From NCBI RefSeq assembly GCF_008692785.1, contig NZ_VXJV01000002.1, positions 248,001 through 312,000 of the forward strand: a DNA stretch of 64,000 nt, given 5' to 3'. The notes below the pieces were generated by a model that saw only the letters and a list, made by a program, of their open reading frames with translations, was not told the DNA's origin and searched no databases. The DNA is from Salmonella enterica subsp. diarizonae (GTDB lineage: Bacteria > Pseudomonadota > Gammaproteobacteria > Enterobacterales > Enterobacteriaceae). The position numbers and the translations under genes are program-made. How positions within the stretch are numbered: the stretch's first letter is position 1; every line of letters starts with the position of its first letter. Below are positions 1-8,907 of the stretch, piece by piece.

Positions 1-141
1 GCGTATGCGTTATGGGGCGGTTTTGGTATCGCCGCCACGCTGGCGGCTGGCTGGGTGCTCTTCGGCCAGCGCTTAAATCCCAAAGGCTGGGTTGGCGTGA
101 TATTGCTGCTCGCCGGGATGATTATGATAAAACTTGCCTGA
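1..141 (+). CDS. mdtI: MdtI, spermidine exporter subunit (3' end only)
   Basis: Only the last 46 codons lie in the window; the reading frame is open from base 1 to a TGA at 139-141. The translation is a hydrophobic SMR-type C-terminus, with [17 protein letters not shown] followed by a final membrane helix ending MIMIKLA. This matches the end of MdtI, which with MdtJ forms the heterodimeric small-multidrug-resistance spermidine exporter of the inner membrane. The neighbour ydgD fits the usual enterobacterial order. The start and the partner gene are outside the window. Confidence 0.85.
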   Translation, partial: AYALWGGFGIAATLAAGWVLFGQRLNPKGWVGVILLLAGMIMIKLA

Positions 142-185
142 TACACGCGCTGCCGGTTAGGCAGCGATTCCCGCGACTCACAATA

Positions 186-1007
186 TTAATCCTGCGCCAG
201 CGCTTTCAGCTTATCGCGAAAGCCGGTGACGGATATAGCGCGGTTATCGGCGCGCCAGCGATCTTTAGCCGCAGGGGCGGAGCTTTGTACGCCAATGAGC
301 TGCCATCCGCTATCCGTGTGCAATAATAGCGGCGAGCCGCTGTCGCCAGGTAACGTGTCGCACTGGTGTGAGAGTACGGCATTCTGCGCCCAGCCGGTCA
401 CGATGCAATCCTGATGGGAATAGAGCGCATTCAGATGATCCTCCGGATAACCGGACTGCGTGACTTTTCGGTCTGCGGCTTTCAACGCCGCAGTGAGCGC
501 CGCTTTATCGCCGGTAAATAAAGGCACTGGCGTGATACCGGAAGGTGGGTAGCGTAATATTACCAGACCAAAATCCCAGCTTGCCGCGGCAGGCGGCACA
601 ATCCAGCCATCGCCATCCGCTTTCAGGCGCCGGCCCAGCGACGGTTCAACGCGGCCTTCAATGCCGTGGATTTCATAGCGCCATATTCCTTTTTGCGCCA
701 CAAAACGCAGCGCAACCGCTTTGTCCGGTTTTCCTTTTGGCGGCGTTAGCAGGCAGTGGCCTGCTGTTAGGGCGATATGTGGGGAGATAAGCGTTGCCGT
801 ACACAAATTGCCGCTGGCGGTCTCTAGTTGCCCGATGGCATCCCACGGCGATTGGGTGGGATCGGCGACGGGCACCCGATCGTCATGGTTAAAAAAAAGC
901 GTTTTGACGTCGCTGGCATCCGTGGCGTTGGTATCAGACTCGTTGGCATCCGCCATGACCGGTAAAAAACAAACTATGCCCAGTAATACAGCAATGGTTT
1001 TATGCAT
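186..1007 (-). CDS. ydgD: YdgD, exported trypsin-like serine protease
   Basis: A 273-aa protein of the chymotrypsin/trypsin-like S1 family. An N-terminal signal peptide is visible ([21 protein letters not shown]), so a periplasmic or secreted location is expected. All three catalytic residues can be placed: His in LTAGHC, Asp in [10 protein letters not shown] and Ser in GDSGSPLL. The substrate is unknown. An AGAG-like ribosome site lies just upstream of the ATG. The gene lies on the same strand as ydgU and asr, but wide gaps argue against one tight operon. Confidence 0.88.
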   Translation of the reverse strand: MHKTIAVLLGIVCFLPVMADANESDTNATDASDVKTLFFNHDDRVPVADPTQSPWDAIGQLETASGNLCTATLISPHIALTAGHCLLTPPKGKPDKAVALRFVAQKGIWRYEIHGIEGRVEPSLGRRLKADGDGWIVPPAAASWDFGLVILRYPPSGITPVPLFTGDKAALTAALKAADRKVTQSGYPEDHLNALYSHQDCIVTGWAQNAVLSHQCDTLPGDSGSPLLLHTDSGWQLIGVQSSAPAAKDRWRADNRAISVTGFRDKLKALAQD

Positions 1008-1106
1008 ATCACACTCTGGTGGGTAATTATGATTATTAACAACAAACCCTCAGTATTACTATAGACGTGACGGTAAGAAAGTGGGAGTAAAATCAGATAA
1101 CTACAC

Positions 1107-1187
1107 TCAGGAAAGATAGAAATGCGTGGCAATAACGGCGCATAAAATAAGCGCGATAAGAATGAGCTCAAAGCGGTAGCGAGACAC
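1107..1187 (-). CDS. ydgU: YdgU, 26-aa membrane microprotein, GTG start
   Basis: A very short gene between ydgD and asr. Reading from GTG at 1187-1185 gives SRYRFELILIALILCAVIA after the initiator and then THFYLS, ending at TGA 1109-1107. It is one hydrophobic helix behind a basic N-terminus, and it matches my memory of E. coli YdgU in length and in most residues. A strong purine-rich ribosome site (GGGAGGGC) sits about six bases before the GTG, which decides the start. The role of the family is unknown to me; a single-pass inner-membrane protein is inferred. Confidence 0.85.
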   Translation of the reverse strand: MSRYRFELILIALILCAVIATHFYLS

Positions 1188-1278
1188 TTTTTTGCCCTCC
1201 CAAACGGCGGCGCTAAACCAGAATGATCTAGCGCCGTAAAAACGGGCGCGGGGGCGCGCCACAGCATGTTATGACGAC

Positions 1279-1542
1279 TTACGCAGTCGGCTGCGAAGTT
1301 GTTTTTGATGTAGATTTGGCTGGGGCTTTTTTGCCATCTTTTTTCTGGTGCTTTTTAGCCGCCTGCGCTTTTTGCTCAACGGGTTTCTTATGCGTATTTT
1401 TATGCTGTTTTTTGTGGTGCTGGGTGGGCTGGGTTGTTTTGGCTGGCGCTGCGGTTTTCGCAGGCGTCGCAGTCTCAGCCGCGAATGCTGCGGAAGAGAG
1501 ACCCATTGCAGCGGCAACAACCAGAGCTAATACTTTTTTCAT
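1279..1542 (-). CDS. asr: Asr, acid-shock protein precursor
   Basis: An 87-aa protein beginning [20 protein letters not shown], a clear Sec signal peptide, followed by a low-complexity Lys/Ala/Thr/Gln/His-rich basic region (for example [15 protein letters not shown]). This is typical of the acid-shock protein Asr, a periplasmic basic protein strongly induced at low pH. I chose this ATG over one nine codons upstream because GAGGG lies at the right distance and the signal peptide starts here. An RstA-type box lies about 105 bp upstream (1646-1659), in keeping with RstA control of asr. Confidence 0.93.
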   Translation of the reverse strand: MKKVLALVVAAAMGLSSAAFAAETATPAKTAAPAKTTQPTQHHKKQHKNTHKKPVEQKAQAAKKHQKKDGKKAPAKSTSKTTSQPTA

Positions 1543-1645
1543 TTTGATACCCTCGATTTGGTTTTTCATTCAACCCCACTGCGGGGCCGGTGAAATAACT
1601 ATATCGCTGTTATCAAAGGGCTTCCGTGAGTGATTGGTATCGGCA

Positions 1646-1659
1646 TGTAACGATATGTA
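1646..1659 (-). promoter_or_regulatory. RstA-type binding box upstream of asr
   Basis: On the minus strand this reads TACATATCGTTACA. It matches at every fixed position the RstA consensus I remember (TACATNTNGTTACA), and it lies upstream of asr, a classical RstA/RstB target in E. coli. Direct binding is inferred from the sequence only. Confidence 0.75.
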
Positions 1660-1776
1660 CAATGACAGCGATAACGCGGCGTAAGCCCACCATAATGGGT
1701 AGTTTTTTGTTGCCGTTCCCTTTTTTAGTCTCAGAGACGGTAATATCTGCCCTCCAGAATAAAAAGCACACCATAT

Positions 1777-1869
1777 ATGAATCCAATAATCTGGGTGGTA
1801 TTTACGCTTCTGGCGCTGGATGCAATCAGAGAAGTGATGGGCGTATCAAGCCTGACAGGTCTATGGTGA
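1777..1869 (+). CDS. Possible 30-aa membrane microprotein
   Basis: ATG-initiated 30-codon ORF encoding MNPIIWVVFTLLALDAIREV and then MGVSSLTGLW. It contains one short hydrophobic stretch and is followed 26 bp later by a perfect hairpin. I do not recognise the family. The ribosome site is weak (AAAAAG about ten bases upstream). A real microprotein is possible but unproven; it could also be chance. Confidence 0.35.
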   Translation: MNPIIWVVFTLLALDAIREVMGVSSLTGLW

Positions 1870-1895
1870 ACAGTGAGTCGTGGAGTGAAAACCAG

Positions 1896-1926
1896 CCCGG
1901 CGATAGCGTACGTTGCTATCGCCGGG
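1896..1926. terminator. Hairpin downstream of ynfM
   Basis: A perfect 12-bp inverted repeat (CCCGGCGATAGC / GCTATCGCCGGG) with a 7-base loop, 10 bp beyond the end of ynfM. Pyrimidine-rich DNA follows on both sides, but there is no strict T run. It probably ends ynfM transcripts, and perhaps any short plus-strand transcript. Confidence 0.6.
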
Positions 1927-1936
1927 TGACTTTCTT

Positions 1937-3190
1937 TCAGGCGTGAAGACGATGATGTAACCGCGTCCCGACCAGGATGGCCAGCACCAGCATTAGCGCG
2001 ATAAAACCGCCTACGCCGTTCCAGCCGTAACTATGCCAGAATACGCCGCCTAGCGTCCCGGCGATACTGGAACCCAGATAATAGCTGAAAAGATAAAGTG
2101 ACGAGGCCTGTCCCTTCGCCCGACGCGCACGCGGGCCAATCCAACTGCTGGCCACGGAGTGCGCGGCGAAAAAGCCGGCGGAAAAAAGCAGCATTCCGGC
2201 AAAAATCAGCCAAAGCGAGGTAAAAAGCGTCAGTAAAAGCCCGCACAGCATTATCGCGGTAGAGAACAACATGACCGGTCCCCGGCCATAGCGCGAGGTC
2301 ATTGCGCCAGCTTTCGGTGAGCTCCATGTGCCGGTGAGATAGGCTACTGATAACAGTCCGACCACGGCCTGGCTTAATTCCCAGGGGGAGAGCATCAGGC
2401 GATAACCAATGTAGTTAAACAGGGTCACGAACGCCCCCATCAGTAAAAAGCCTTCGGCAAACAGCAGTGGTAGTCCCCGATCGCGCCAGTGGAGACGGAA
2501 ATTAATAAATAACGTTTTAGGTCGTAACGACGTGGGACGGAAATGTTGCGAGGCGGGTAAAATCTTCCAGAACATCAGCGCAGACGCCAGCGCAAAACAT
2601 CCGATGGTCGCCAGCGCGATTCGCCAGTTAAAAAAGTCGGTCATGACGCCGCTTAATAAACGCCCACTCATCCCGCCGATGGAATTACCGCTAATATAGA
2701 GCCCCATGGAGAAGGCGACAAAGCTGGGATGGATTTCTTCGCTCAGGTAGGTCATTCCCACGGCGGCGACGCCGCTTAACGATAGACCGATCAGCGCGCG
2801 CATAATCAGAATACCATGCCAACTGGTCATCATGGTTGATAACAATGTGCAGCAGGAGGCTAATAACAAGGCGGTGACCATCACCGGTTTACGGCCTATC
2901 GCATCAGAAAGCGGGCCGGTAAAAAGTAAGCCGATGGCCAGCATGGCGGTAGAAATAGAAAGTGACACGCTACTGCTGGCGGGGGAGACGCCAAACTCCT
3001 GGGAAAGTACCGGTAATATAGGCTGAACACAGTAAAGAAGCGCGAAAGTCGCCAGACCCGCGGAAAAAAGGGCCAGCGTGACGCGCATAAAAGGCGCTGT
3101 ACCGCGTTTAATAAATTGAACCGGCTGAGAATGGCGTTGTTCATCGATATCGCTCGCCGTGGCGTCATCGAGAATAGTTGTACGACTCAC
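1937..3190 (-). CDS. ynfM: YnfM, major-facilitator efflux transporter
   Basis: A 417-aa MFS permease with twelve predicted helices and the inter-helix motif GPLSDAIGRKPVMV between helices 2 and 3. Sequence and length match E. coli YnfM closely. The start chosen is GTG at 3190-3188 (SRTTILDDATASD follows): AAGGA lies at good spacing, and it gives the 417-aa family length instead of a 24-residue extension. The substrate is not evident; an arabinose/drug-efflux-type role is the usual assignment. It is divergent from the LysR gene ynfL. Confidence 0.9.
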   Translation of the reverse strand: MSRTTILDDATASDIDEQRHSQPVQFIKRGTAPFMRVTLALFSAGLATFALLYCVQPILPVLSQEFGVSPASSSVSLSISTAMLAIGLLFTGPLSDAIGRKPVMVTALLLASCCTLLSTMMTSWHGILIMRALIGLSLSGVAAVGMTYLSEEIHPSFVAFSMGLYISGNSIGGMSGRLLSGVMTDFFNWRIALATIGCFALASALMFWKILPASQHFRPTSLRPKTLFINFRLHWRDRGLPLLFAEGFLLMGAFVTLFNYIGYRLMLSPWELSQAVVGLLSVAYLTGTWSSPKAGAMTSRYGRGPVMLFSTAIMLCGLLLTLFTSLWLIFAGMLLFSAGFFAAHSVASSWIGPRARRAKGQASSLYLFSYYLGSSIAGTLGGVFWHSYGWNGVGGFIALMLVLAILVGTRLHHRLHA

Positions 3191-3309
3191 GTTAAATCCT
3201 TGCTTTACATCTCCGTAAACAGGAGACGGGTATAACCGACAGATAAAGCATAGAAAAAGCAAAATATTCTGTCTAATATATTAATTGTCTCAAATAAGAC
3301 GTTAAAAAT

Positions 3310-4209
3310 ATGAATATCGAATTACGTCATTTACGTTACTTTGTGGCGGTAGCAGAAGAGCTGCATTTTGGTCGCGCCGCCGCGCGCCTCAATATCTCGC
3401 AGCCGCCGCTGAGTCAGCAGATACAAATTCTGGAGCAGCAGGTCGGCGCGCGATTACTGGCGCGGACCAACCGCAGCGTAGCCTTAACGGCCGCCGGGCG
3501 ACAGTTTCTGGCGGATAGCCGACAGATCCTGAGTCTGGTAAACGACGCCGCCGCTCGCGCCGAGCGGTTGCATCAGGGAGAAGCGGGCGAAATCCGTATT
3601 GGCTTTACGTCTTCAGCGCCTTTTATTCGGGCGGTATCGAATACCTTTTCGCTGTTCCGCCAGTCCTACCCGGGGGTGCATATGCAAACGCGTGAAATGA
3701 ATACGCGTGAGCAAATCGCGCCGCTCAACGAAGGCGTACTTGATATTGGCTTGCTACGTAATACGCCGCTGCCCGACACGCTTAATCGCGAGGTGATTTT
3801 GCATGAGCCGCTTATGGCAATGATCCCGCGCGAGCATCGGCTGGCGCAAAAGCCGGTCGTCAGTCTGACAGAGCTGGCGAAAGAGCCTTTCGTCTTTTTC
3901 GATCCGCATGTCGGGACGGGCCTTTACGACGATATTCTCGGCCTGATGCGGCGTTATAACCTGACGCCGACCATCACGCAGGAGGTTGGCGAGGCAATGA
4001 CCATTATCGGTCTGGTGGCGGCGGGACTGGGCGTCTCGATTCTGCCGGCATCCTTTAAGCGCGTGCAGATGAGTGAGATGCGCTGGGTCCCTCTGGCGGA
4101 AGAAGACGCCGTATCTGAAATGTGGCTGGTATGGCCAAAGCATCATGAACAGAGTCATGCCGTACAGCGGTTTTGCCAACTGCTATTAATGGCTGCCCGG
4201 CAGGATTAA
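3310..4209 (+). CDS. ynfL: YnfL, LysR-family regulator
   Basis: A 299-aa LysR-type regulator. The N-terminal winged helix-turn-helix is textbook (LRYFVAVAEELHFGRAAARL, then NISQPPLSQQIQILE), followed by a periplasmic-binding-protein-like effector domain from about residue 90. It is transcribed divergently from ynfM with about 120 bp between the starts, the usual arrangement for a LysR regulator and its target, so control of ynfM is inferred. The ribosome site is weak. The effector is unknown. Confidence 0.9.
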   Translation: MNIELRHLRYFVAVAEELHFGRAAARLNISQPPLSQQIQILEQQVGARLLARTNRSVALTAAGRQFLADSRQILSLVNDAAARAERLHQGEAGEIRIGFTSSAPFIRAVSNTFSLFRQSYPGVHMQTREMNTREQIAPLNEGVLDIGLLRNTPLPDTLNREVILHEPLMAMIPREHRLAQKPVVSLTELAKEPFVFFDPHVGTGLYDDILGLMRRYNLTPTITQEVGEAMTIIGLVAAGLGVSILPASFKRVQMSEMRWVPLAEEDAVSEMWLVWPKHHEQSHAVQRFCQLLLMAARQD

Positions 4210-4336
4210 TTTTACTTAAAAAGGGTGAAAATGTGCAGTTAATCACACGGCTAAGCAAAAAGTTGACGGCGAGTATTGAAGTGTTTCACCATAGCACACA
4301 GATTATTTCGGAGCGCGAAAATAAAGGGAGTGAGCG

Positions 4337-5557
4337 GTGGTTGCTGATAGTCAGCCTGGGCATATCGATCAAATTAAGCAGACCAATGCTGGCGCAGTGT
4401 ATCGCCTGATTGATCAGCTCGGACCGGTATCGCGAATTGACCTGTCTCGTCTGGCGCAGTTGGCGCCTGCCAGTATTACGAAAATTGTCCGCGAAATGCT
4501 GGAAGCGCATTTGGTTCAGGAACTTGAAATTAAAGAGGTGGGCAGTCGTGGCCGTCCCGCCGTCGGGCTGGTAGTGGAAACTGAAGCCTGGCACTATTTA
4601 TCTATTCGTATTAGCCGTGGCGAAATTTTCCTTGCGCTGCGCGATCTTAGTAGCAAGCTGGTGGTAGAAGAGTGTCTGGAGCTGCCGTTAACCGAAGCTA
4701 CGCCGTTGCTTGAGCGAATTATCACGCACGTTGATCGGTTTTTTACCCGCCATCAGCAAAAACTGGAGCGTCTGACCTCTATTGCGATTACGTTGCCGGG
4801 CATTATCGATACCGAAAACGGCATTGTGCATCGGATGCCGTTTTATGAGGATGTCAAAGAAATGCCTTTAGGTGATGCTTTGGAGCGTCATACCGGCGTA
4901 CCGGTTTACATTCAGCATGATATCAGCGCCTGGACGATGGCGGAGGCGCTTTTTGGCGCCTCACGCGGTGCGCGCGACGTTATTCAGGTGGTGATTGATC
5001 ATAATGTGGGGGCGGGTGTTATCACCGACGGCCATTTGCTTCATGCGGGCAGTAGCAGCCTGGTGGAGATTGGGCATACCCAGGTCGATCCTTATGGTAA
5101 GCGCTGTTATTGCGGTAATCATGGCTGTCTGGAGACCATAGCCAGCGTCGATAGCGTACTGGAGCTTACGCAGCTTCGGCTTAATCAGTCTATGAGTTCA
5201 ATGCTACACGGCCAGCCGTTAACGGTAGATTCACTGTGTCAGGCAGCGATACAGGGAGATCTATTAGCAAAAGATATCATTAGCGGCGTTGGCGCGCATG
5301 TTGGACGCATTCTGGCTATTATGGTGAATTTATTTAATCCGCAAAAAATTCTTATTGGTTCGCCGCTAAGTAAAGCGGCCGATATCCTTTTTCCGGCGAT
5401 TGCCGACAGTATTCGTCAGCAGGCGCTGCCCGCCTACAGTAAGAACACGGTAGTGGAAAGCACGCAGTTTACCAACCAGGGCACGATGGCGGGGGCGGCG
5501 TTGGTAAAAGATGCGATGTATAACGGCTCTTTGTTGATTCGTCTATTACAGGGTTAA
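4337..5557 (+). CDS. mlc: Mlc, glucose-responsive ROK-family repressor
   Basis: A 406-aa protein nearly identical to E. coli Mlc (DgsA), the repressor of ptsG, manXYZ, malT and its own gene. It is inactivated when unphosphorylated PtsG sequesters it at the membrane. N-terminal winged helix (GPVSRIDLSRLAQLAPASIT), a ROK sugar-kinase-like core, and the zinc-binding CYCGNHGCLE motif near residue 257. The start is GTG 4337, with GGGAGTGAG upstream. The reading frame is intact. Confidence 0.97.
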   Translation: MVADSQPGHIDQIKQTNAGAVYRLIDQLGPVSRIDLSRLAQLAPASITKIVREMLEAHLVQELEIKEVGSRGRPAVGLVVETEAWHYLSIRISRGEIFLALRDLSSKLVVEECLELPLTEATPLLERIITHVDRFFTRHQQKLERLTSIAITLPGIIDTENGIVHRMPFYEDVKEMPLGDALERHTGVPVYIQHDISAWTMAEALFGASRGARDVIQVVIDHNVGAGVITDGHLLHAGSSSLVEIGHTQVDPYGKRCYCGNHGCLETIASVDSVLELTQLRLNQSMSSMLHGQPLTVDSLCQAAIQGDLLAKDIISGVGAHVGRILAIMVNLFNPQKILIGSPLSKAADILFPAIADSIRQQALPAYSKNTVVESTQFTNQGTMAGAALVKDAMYNGSLLIRLLQG

Positions 5558-5682
5558 CATTTTTTAACTGTTGTACAAAAATTTGCGCTAACTCAAGCTG
5601 ATTGCCCTTGCCATACCTTAGACTTTCTCCACTGTATTATTTTCCTGACTTATATTTTCGAAGCATAACGGTGGAGTTAGTG

Positions 5683-6378
5683 ATGCTGAAGCGTTTCTTT
5701 ATTACAGGTACAGACACTTCTGTTGGGAAGACGGTGGTTTCCCGCGCATTACTACAAGCGTTAGCGTCGAGTGGTAAGAGCGTGGCAGGATATAAACCTG
5801 TCGCCAAAGGGAGCAAAGAGACCCCGGAAGGGATGCGCAACAAAGACGCTTTGGTATTGCAAAGCGTCTCTTCTCTGGAATTGCCGTATGAGGCGATTAA
5901 TCCGATCGCGTTAAGCGAAGAGGAAAGCAGCGTAGCGCATAGCTGTCCTATTAATTACACCTTGCTGTCCAACGGGCTGGCAAGCCTGAGCGATAAAGTG
6001 GATCACGTTGTTGTGGAGGGCACTGGCGGCTGGCGTAGTCTGATGAATGATTTACGTCCGTTGTCCGAATGGGTGGTACAGGAACAATTACCGGTATTGA
6101 TGGTGGTAGGGATTCAGGAGGGGTGCATTAATCACGCGCTACTGACTGCGCAAGCTGTCGCTAACGATGGACTGCCATTAATTGGCTGGGTGGCGAATCG
6201 CATTAATCCTGGCCTGGCGCATTATGCTGAAATTATTGATGTACTTGGAAAAAAACTGCCAGCGCCGCTGATTGGCGAGTTGCCATACCTGCCGCGCGCT
6301 GAGCAGCGTGAACTGGGGCAGTATATTCGTTTGTCAATGCTCGGCAGCGTGCTGGCGGTAGATAGAATCATGGCGTAA
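5683..6378 (+). CDS. bioD2: BioD2/YnfK, dethiobiotin synthetase paralogue
   Basis: A 231-aa P-loop ATPase of the dethiobiotin synthetase family, which closes the ureido ring of DAPA with CO2 and ATP in biotin synthesis. The P-loop is in [19 protein letters not shown] (residues 4-22), and VVEGTGGW forms the conserved glycine-rich Mg/nucleotide region. The ATG at 5683 follows GGAG and gives the family length; an upstream in-frame extension is discarded. It is a second copy to the bioD of the bio operon, which lies outside the window. Its 3' end overlaps clcB by 45 bp, tail to tail. Confidence 0.92.
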   Translation: MLKRFFITGTDTSVGKTVVSRALLQALASSGKSVAGYKPVAKGSKETPEGMRNKDALVLQSVSSLELPYEAINPIALSEEESSVAHSCPINYTLLSNGLASLSDKVDHVVVEGTGGWRSLMNDLRPLSEWVVQEQLPVLMVVGIQEGCINHALLTAQAVANDGLPLIGWVANRINPGLAHYAEIIDVLGKKLPAPLIGELPYLPRAEQRELGQYIRLSMLGSVLAVDRIMA

Positions 6379-7623
6379 CGTTCGCGAGAGTACTGACGCG
6401 ACTACGCAGGCAATCAGCAGACCGGGGAGCAACTGATACTCGCCGGTCATTTCACAAATCATCAGGGTAGACATAATCGGCGCATGGGTTGTCGCCGCCA
6501 GTAGCGTCGCCATACCCGCCAGTCCCAATAAAATCACTATTTCATTCGAGCCTGGCAGCCAGAATCCCCATATCCGCCCTAAAAACATTCCAATTGATAA
6601 TCCGACAAATAATGTTGGCGTAAAGACGCCGCCCGGCGCGCCAGAGCCGCTGCTGGCGAGCACAGCCAGAATTTTGCACGCAAAAATTCCGCCAATCAGC
6701 GAGAATAGCGGCGGGGAGAGCAGAAATGATTGTACGACGCTATAGCCGTTTCCCCATACCGTAGGCGTCAGTAACGACAGTATTCCGACAATAAGTCCGC
6801 CCAACGCCAGCTGCCAGGGCGGCGACAGTTTTAAGCGTAAAAAGCTATTATGGCTGGCCGTCATCAGCCACATCAGCAACGGGCCGCACAGACCGGCGAC
6901 CAGGCCGGTACTGACTATCATGACGTACTCCCGCGCGTGGAGATCAACGTTCAGATGTACGGTATAGAGTAGTGAATCGCTACCGCTTAATACATGGGTG
7001 GTTAGCAGGGCGACGACGGCGGAAACGACAACCGGGCCGAGGGAAGCCAGCATTAAGGTACCGAACAGGATTTCCGCGATAAACAGGCTGCCCGCCAGCG
7101 GTGCATGGTAAGCGCCCGCCATGCCCGCAGCGGCGCCGCTGGCGATCCATAATTTCCATTCCTCGCGCGGCGTGAAGCGTCGGGCAAAGCCGGATGCCGC
7201 CAGCGCGGCGAGGAGGATCATTGCGCCTTCGCGACCAATTGCGCTGCCGCTGACCACGACCAGCAGCGAGGCCAGCGATTTCACCAGACTGGCGCCAACG
7301 TCAAATTGCCCGTCGGTTTGCAATGCTTCCATATAGTCAGTGGGCGCATGGGGACGCTGTTGGTTCATTTTTTGCCACCCCCACAGCAACAGACCAGCGG
7401 CCAGGCCGCCAAGCGCAGGCGTAATCAGCCGTCGCCAGGGCGAAAGCCCCTCAGCCGCATTCACCAGACTGCCAGTGTCATTACTCAGGAAAATCCACTC
7501 CAGCAATTGCATCGCATGACGGAAGGCGGCGACAGCCAGCGCCGCGAGAATACCGATGAGCATAGCGATCAGCAGGCGACGAAACATCGCGCGCAGATCC
7601 GGGTAAGCGTGTAAACGATGCAT
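6334..7623 (-). CDS. clcB: ClcB, voltage-gated CLC-type chloride channel
   Basis: A 429-aa CLC-family inner-membrane protein, with about ten to twelve hydrophobic helices and the selectivity-filter signatures [11 protein letters not shown] and [14 protein letters not shown]. In E. coli, ClcB contributes with ClcA to extreme acid resistance by moving chloride. A start at codon 13 (MFRRLLIAM, 417 aa) would match the E. coli protein better; neither start has a convincing ribosome site, so the longer one is listed. The last 45 bp overlap bioD2 convergently. Confidence 0.9.
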   Translation of the reverse strand: MHRLHAYPDLRAMFRRLLIAMLIGILAALAVAAFRHAMQLLEWIFLSNDTGSLVNAAEGLSPWRRLITPALGGLAAGLLLWGWQKMNQQRPHAPTDYMEALQTDGQFDVGASLVKSLASLLVVVSGSAIGREGAMILLAALAASGFARRFTPREEWKLWIASGAAAGMAGAYHAPLAGSLFIAEILFGTLMLASLGPVVVSAVVALLTTHVLSGSDSLLYTVHLNVDLHAREYVMIVSTGLVAGLCGPLLMWLMTASHNSFLRLKLSPPWQLALGGLIVGILSLLTPTVWGNGYSVVQSFLLSPPLFSLIGGIFACKILAVLASSGSGAPGGVFTPTLFVGLSIGMFLGRIWGFWLPGSNEIVILLGLAGMATLLAATTHAPIMSTLMICEMTGEYQLLPGLLIACVVASVLSRTLRHDSIYRQHAAEH

Positions 7624-7726
7624 GAGCGGGTAAACAGGGAGTTTCAGGATAGCCTATTCTGCGGGGAAATGGCGTCAGACGCAAAAGCACTATGTGCGAT
7701 ATAATATTGCGTACAATAATGATATT

Positions 7727-7754
7727 GCCGGATAGCGAGACACCATCCGGCGGC
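7727..7754. repeat. REP-like palindrome between clcB and osmV
   Basis: GCCGGAT (7727-7733) and ATCCGGC (7745-7751) form an inverted repeat of the REP/BIME type, followed by GGCGGCG. It lies 5 bp beyond the end of osmV. It may act as a terminator or mRNA stabiliser for the osmVWXY transcript. Confidence 0.65.
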
Positions 7755-7758
7755 GGCG

Positions 7759-8907
7759 TTAGCTGCTTTCGTGAATATTTAGCGCCCGACGCGTGCGGCC
7801 TGAGCTGAGATAATCGGCGATGTAATCCTGAGAGATTTCACCGTTATAGCGTCCGTCTTCATCAACGATCGGCATCCAGCTAGTATTACTTTCGTACAAT
7901 CTGGACAGCACAATACGCAGGTTATCTTCCGCTTTGCCCGTAATACGGAAAGGATGGGTGATATCGGCGCAGGTTCCGCTGGCGTTCCGCGCTTCCCGGC
8001 GCTTCACAAATCCCAGTGGCTTACCGTCGTTGTCAATGACGGTAATCGCGCGAATATCGTGATCATCCATAATGCCGAACGCCTCGCTTAACGGCGTGGA
8101 AGGCCGCGCGGTAATGGTTGGCTGTTGGTCGGTAACATCGCCTGCGGAGACCAGTAGCAGACGCTTTAACGTTCTGTCCTGGCCGACAAACGACCCGACA
8201 AATTCGTTAGCCGGTTTGGCCAGCAGTTCATCAGGACTGGCGCACTGTACAATTCGCCCCTGACGGAACACGGCGATACGGTCGCCGAGCTTTAGCGCTT
8301 CGTCGATATCATGGCTGACCAGCATCACCGTCTTTTTTAGCTTACGCTGCATATCAAGAAACTGGTTCTGGATCACTTCGCGGTTAATTGGGTCCACAGC
8401 GCCGAAGGGCTCATCCATCAGCAGTACCGGCGGATCGGCGGCCAGAGCGCGGATCACGCCAATACGCTGTTGCTGTCCCCCGGACATTTCCTTTGGATAG
8501 CGATGCAGAAATTTTCTGGCATCCAGCGCCACCATGTCCATCAACTCTTCGGCGCGTTGCTTGCATCGCGCTTTGTCCCATCCCAACATGCGCGGCACAA
8601 CGGTAATATTTTCTTCAATCGTCATATTAGGAAACAGGCCGATCTGTTGGATAACATACCCAATATTGCGGCGTAGCGTTACCGTATCCATATCGTTGGT
8701 ATTCTCGCCGTTAATAAGAATATTACCGCTGCTGGGCGCGATCAGCCGGTTGATCATCTTTAACGTGGTGGTTTTGCCGCAGCCGGAGGGGCCGAGCAAT
8801 ACGCACATTTCGCCTTCCGGTACGTTCAGGTTGACGTTGTCGACGGCTTTTAGCGGCTGACCCTTTTTCTGTACAAATTGTTTGGTGAGATTTTCCAGTT
8901 TTATCAT
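7759..8907 (-). CDS. osmV: OsmV, ATPase of OsmU osmoprotectant importer
   Basis: A 382-aa ABC ATPase of the ProV/OpuCA class. Walker A GPSGCGKTT (near residue 39), signature SGGQQQR, Walker B VLLMDEPFGAVDP, and two C-terminal CBS domains typical of glycine-betaine transporters. It energises import of betaine-type osmoprotectants. Its ATG overlaps the stop of osmW (TAATG), so translational coupling is likely. Order: osmY, osmX, osmW, osmV on the minus strand. OsmU as described in Salmonella is the basis for the name. Confidence 0.9.
   Translation of the reverse strand: MIKLENLTKQFVQKKGQPLKAVDNVNLNVPEGEMCVLLGPSGCGKTTTLKMINRLIAPSSGNILINGENTNDMDTVTLRRNIGYVIQQIGLFPNMTIEENITVVPRMLGWDKARCKQRAEELMDMVALDARKFLHRYPKEMSGGQQQRIGVIRALAADPPVLLMDEPFGAVDPINREVIQNQFLDMQRKLKKTVMLVSHDIDEALKLGDRIAVFRQGRIVQCASPDELLAKPANEFVGSFVGQDRTLKRLLLVSAGDVTDQQPTITARPSTPLSEAFGIMDDHDIRAITVIDNDGKPLGFVKRREARNASGTCADITHPFRITGKAEDNLRIVLSRLYESNTSWMPIVDEDGRYNGEISQDYIADYLSSGRTRRALNIHESS

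Larger units (their letters stand above)
1570..1936. other. asr upstream region and asr-ynfM gap
   Basis: This 367-bp gap holds the asr promoter region with an RstA-like box (1646-1659), a possible 30-codon plus-strand ORF (1777-1869) and a perfect hairpin next to ynfM (1896-1926). A longer open frame at 1626-1946 has no family resemblance and is not considered a gene. Confidence 0.6.

Noticed and set aside
1626..1946. 106-codon plus-strand ORF in the asr-ynfM gap
   Set aside because: No family resemblance; it runs through the RstA box and ends inside the 3' end of ynfM.
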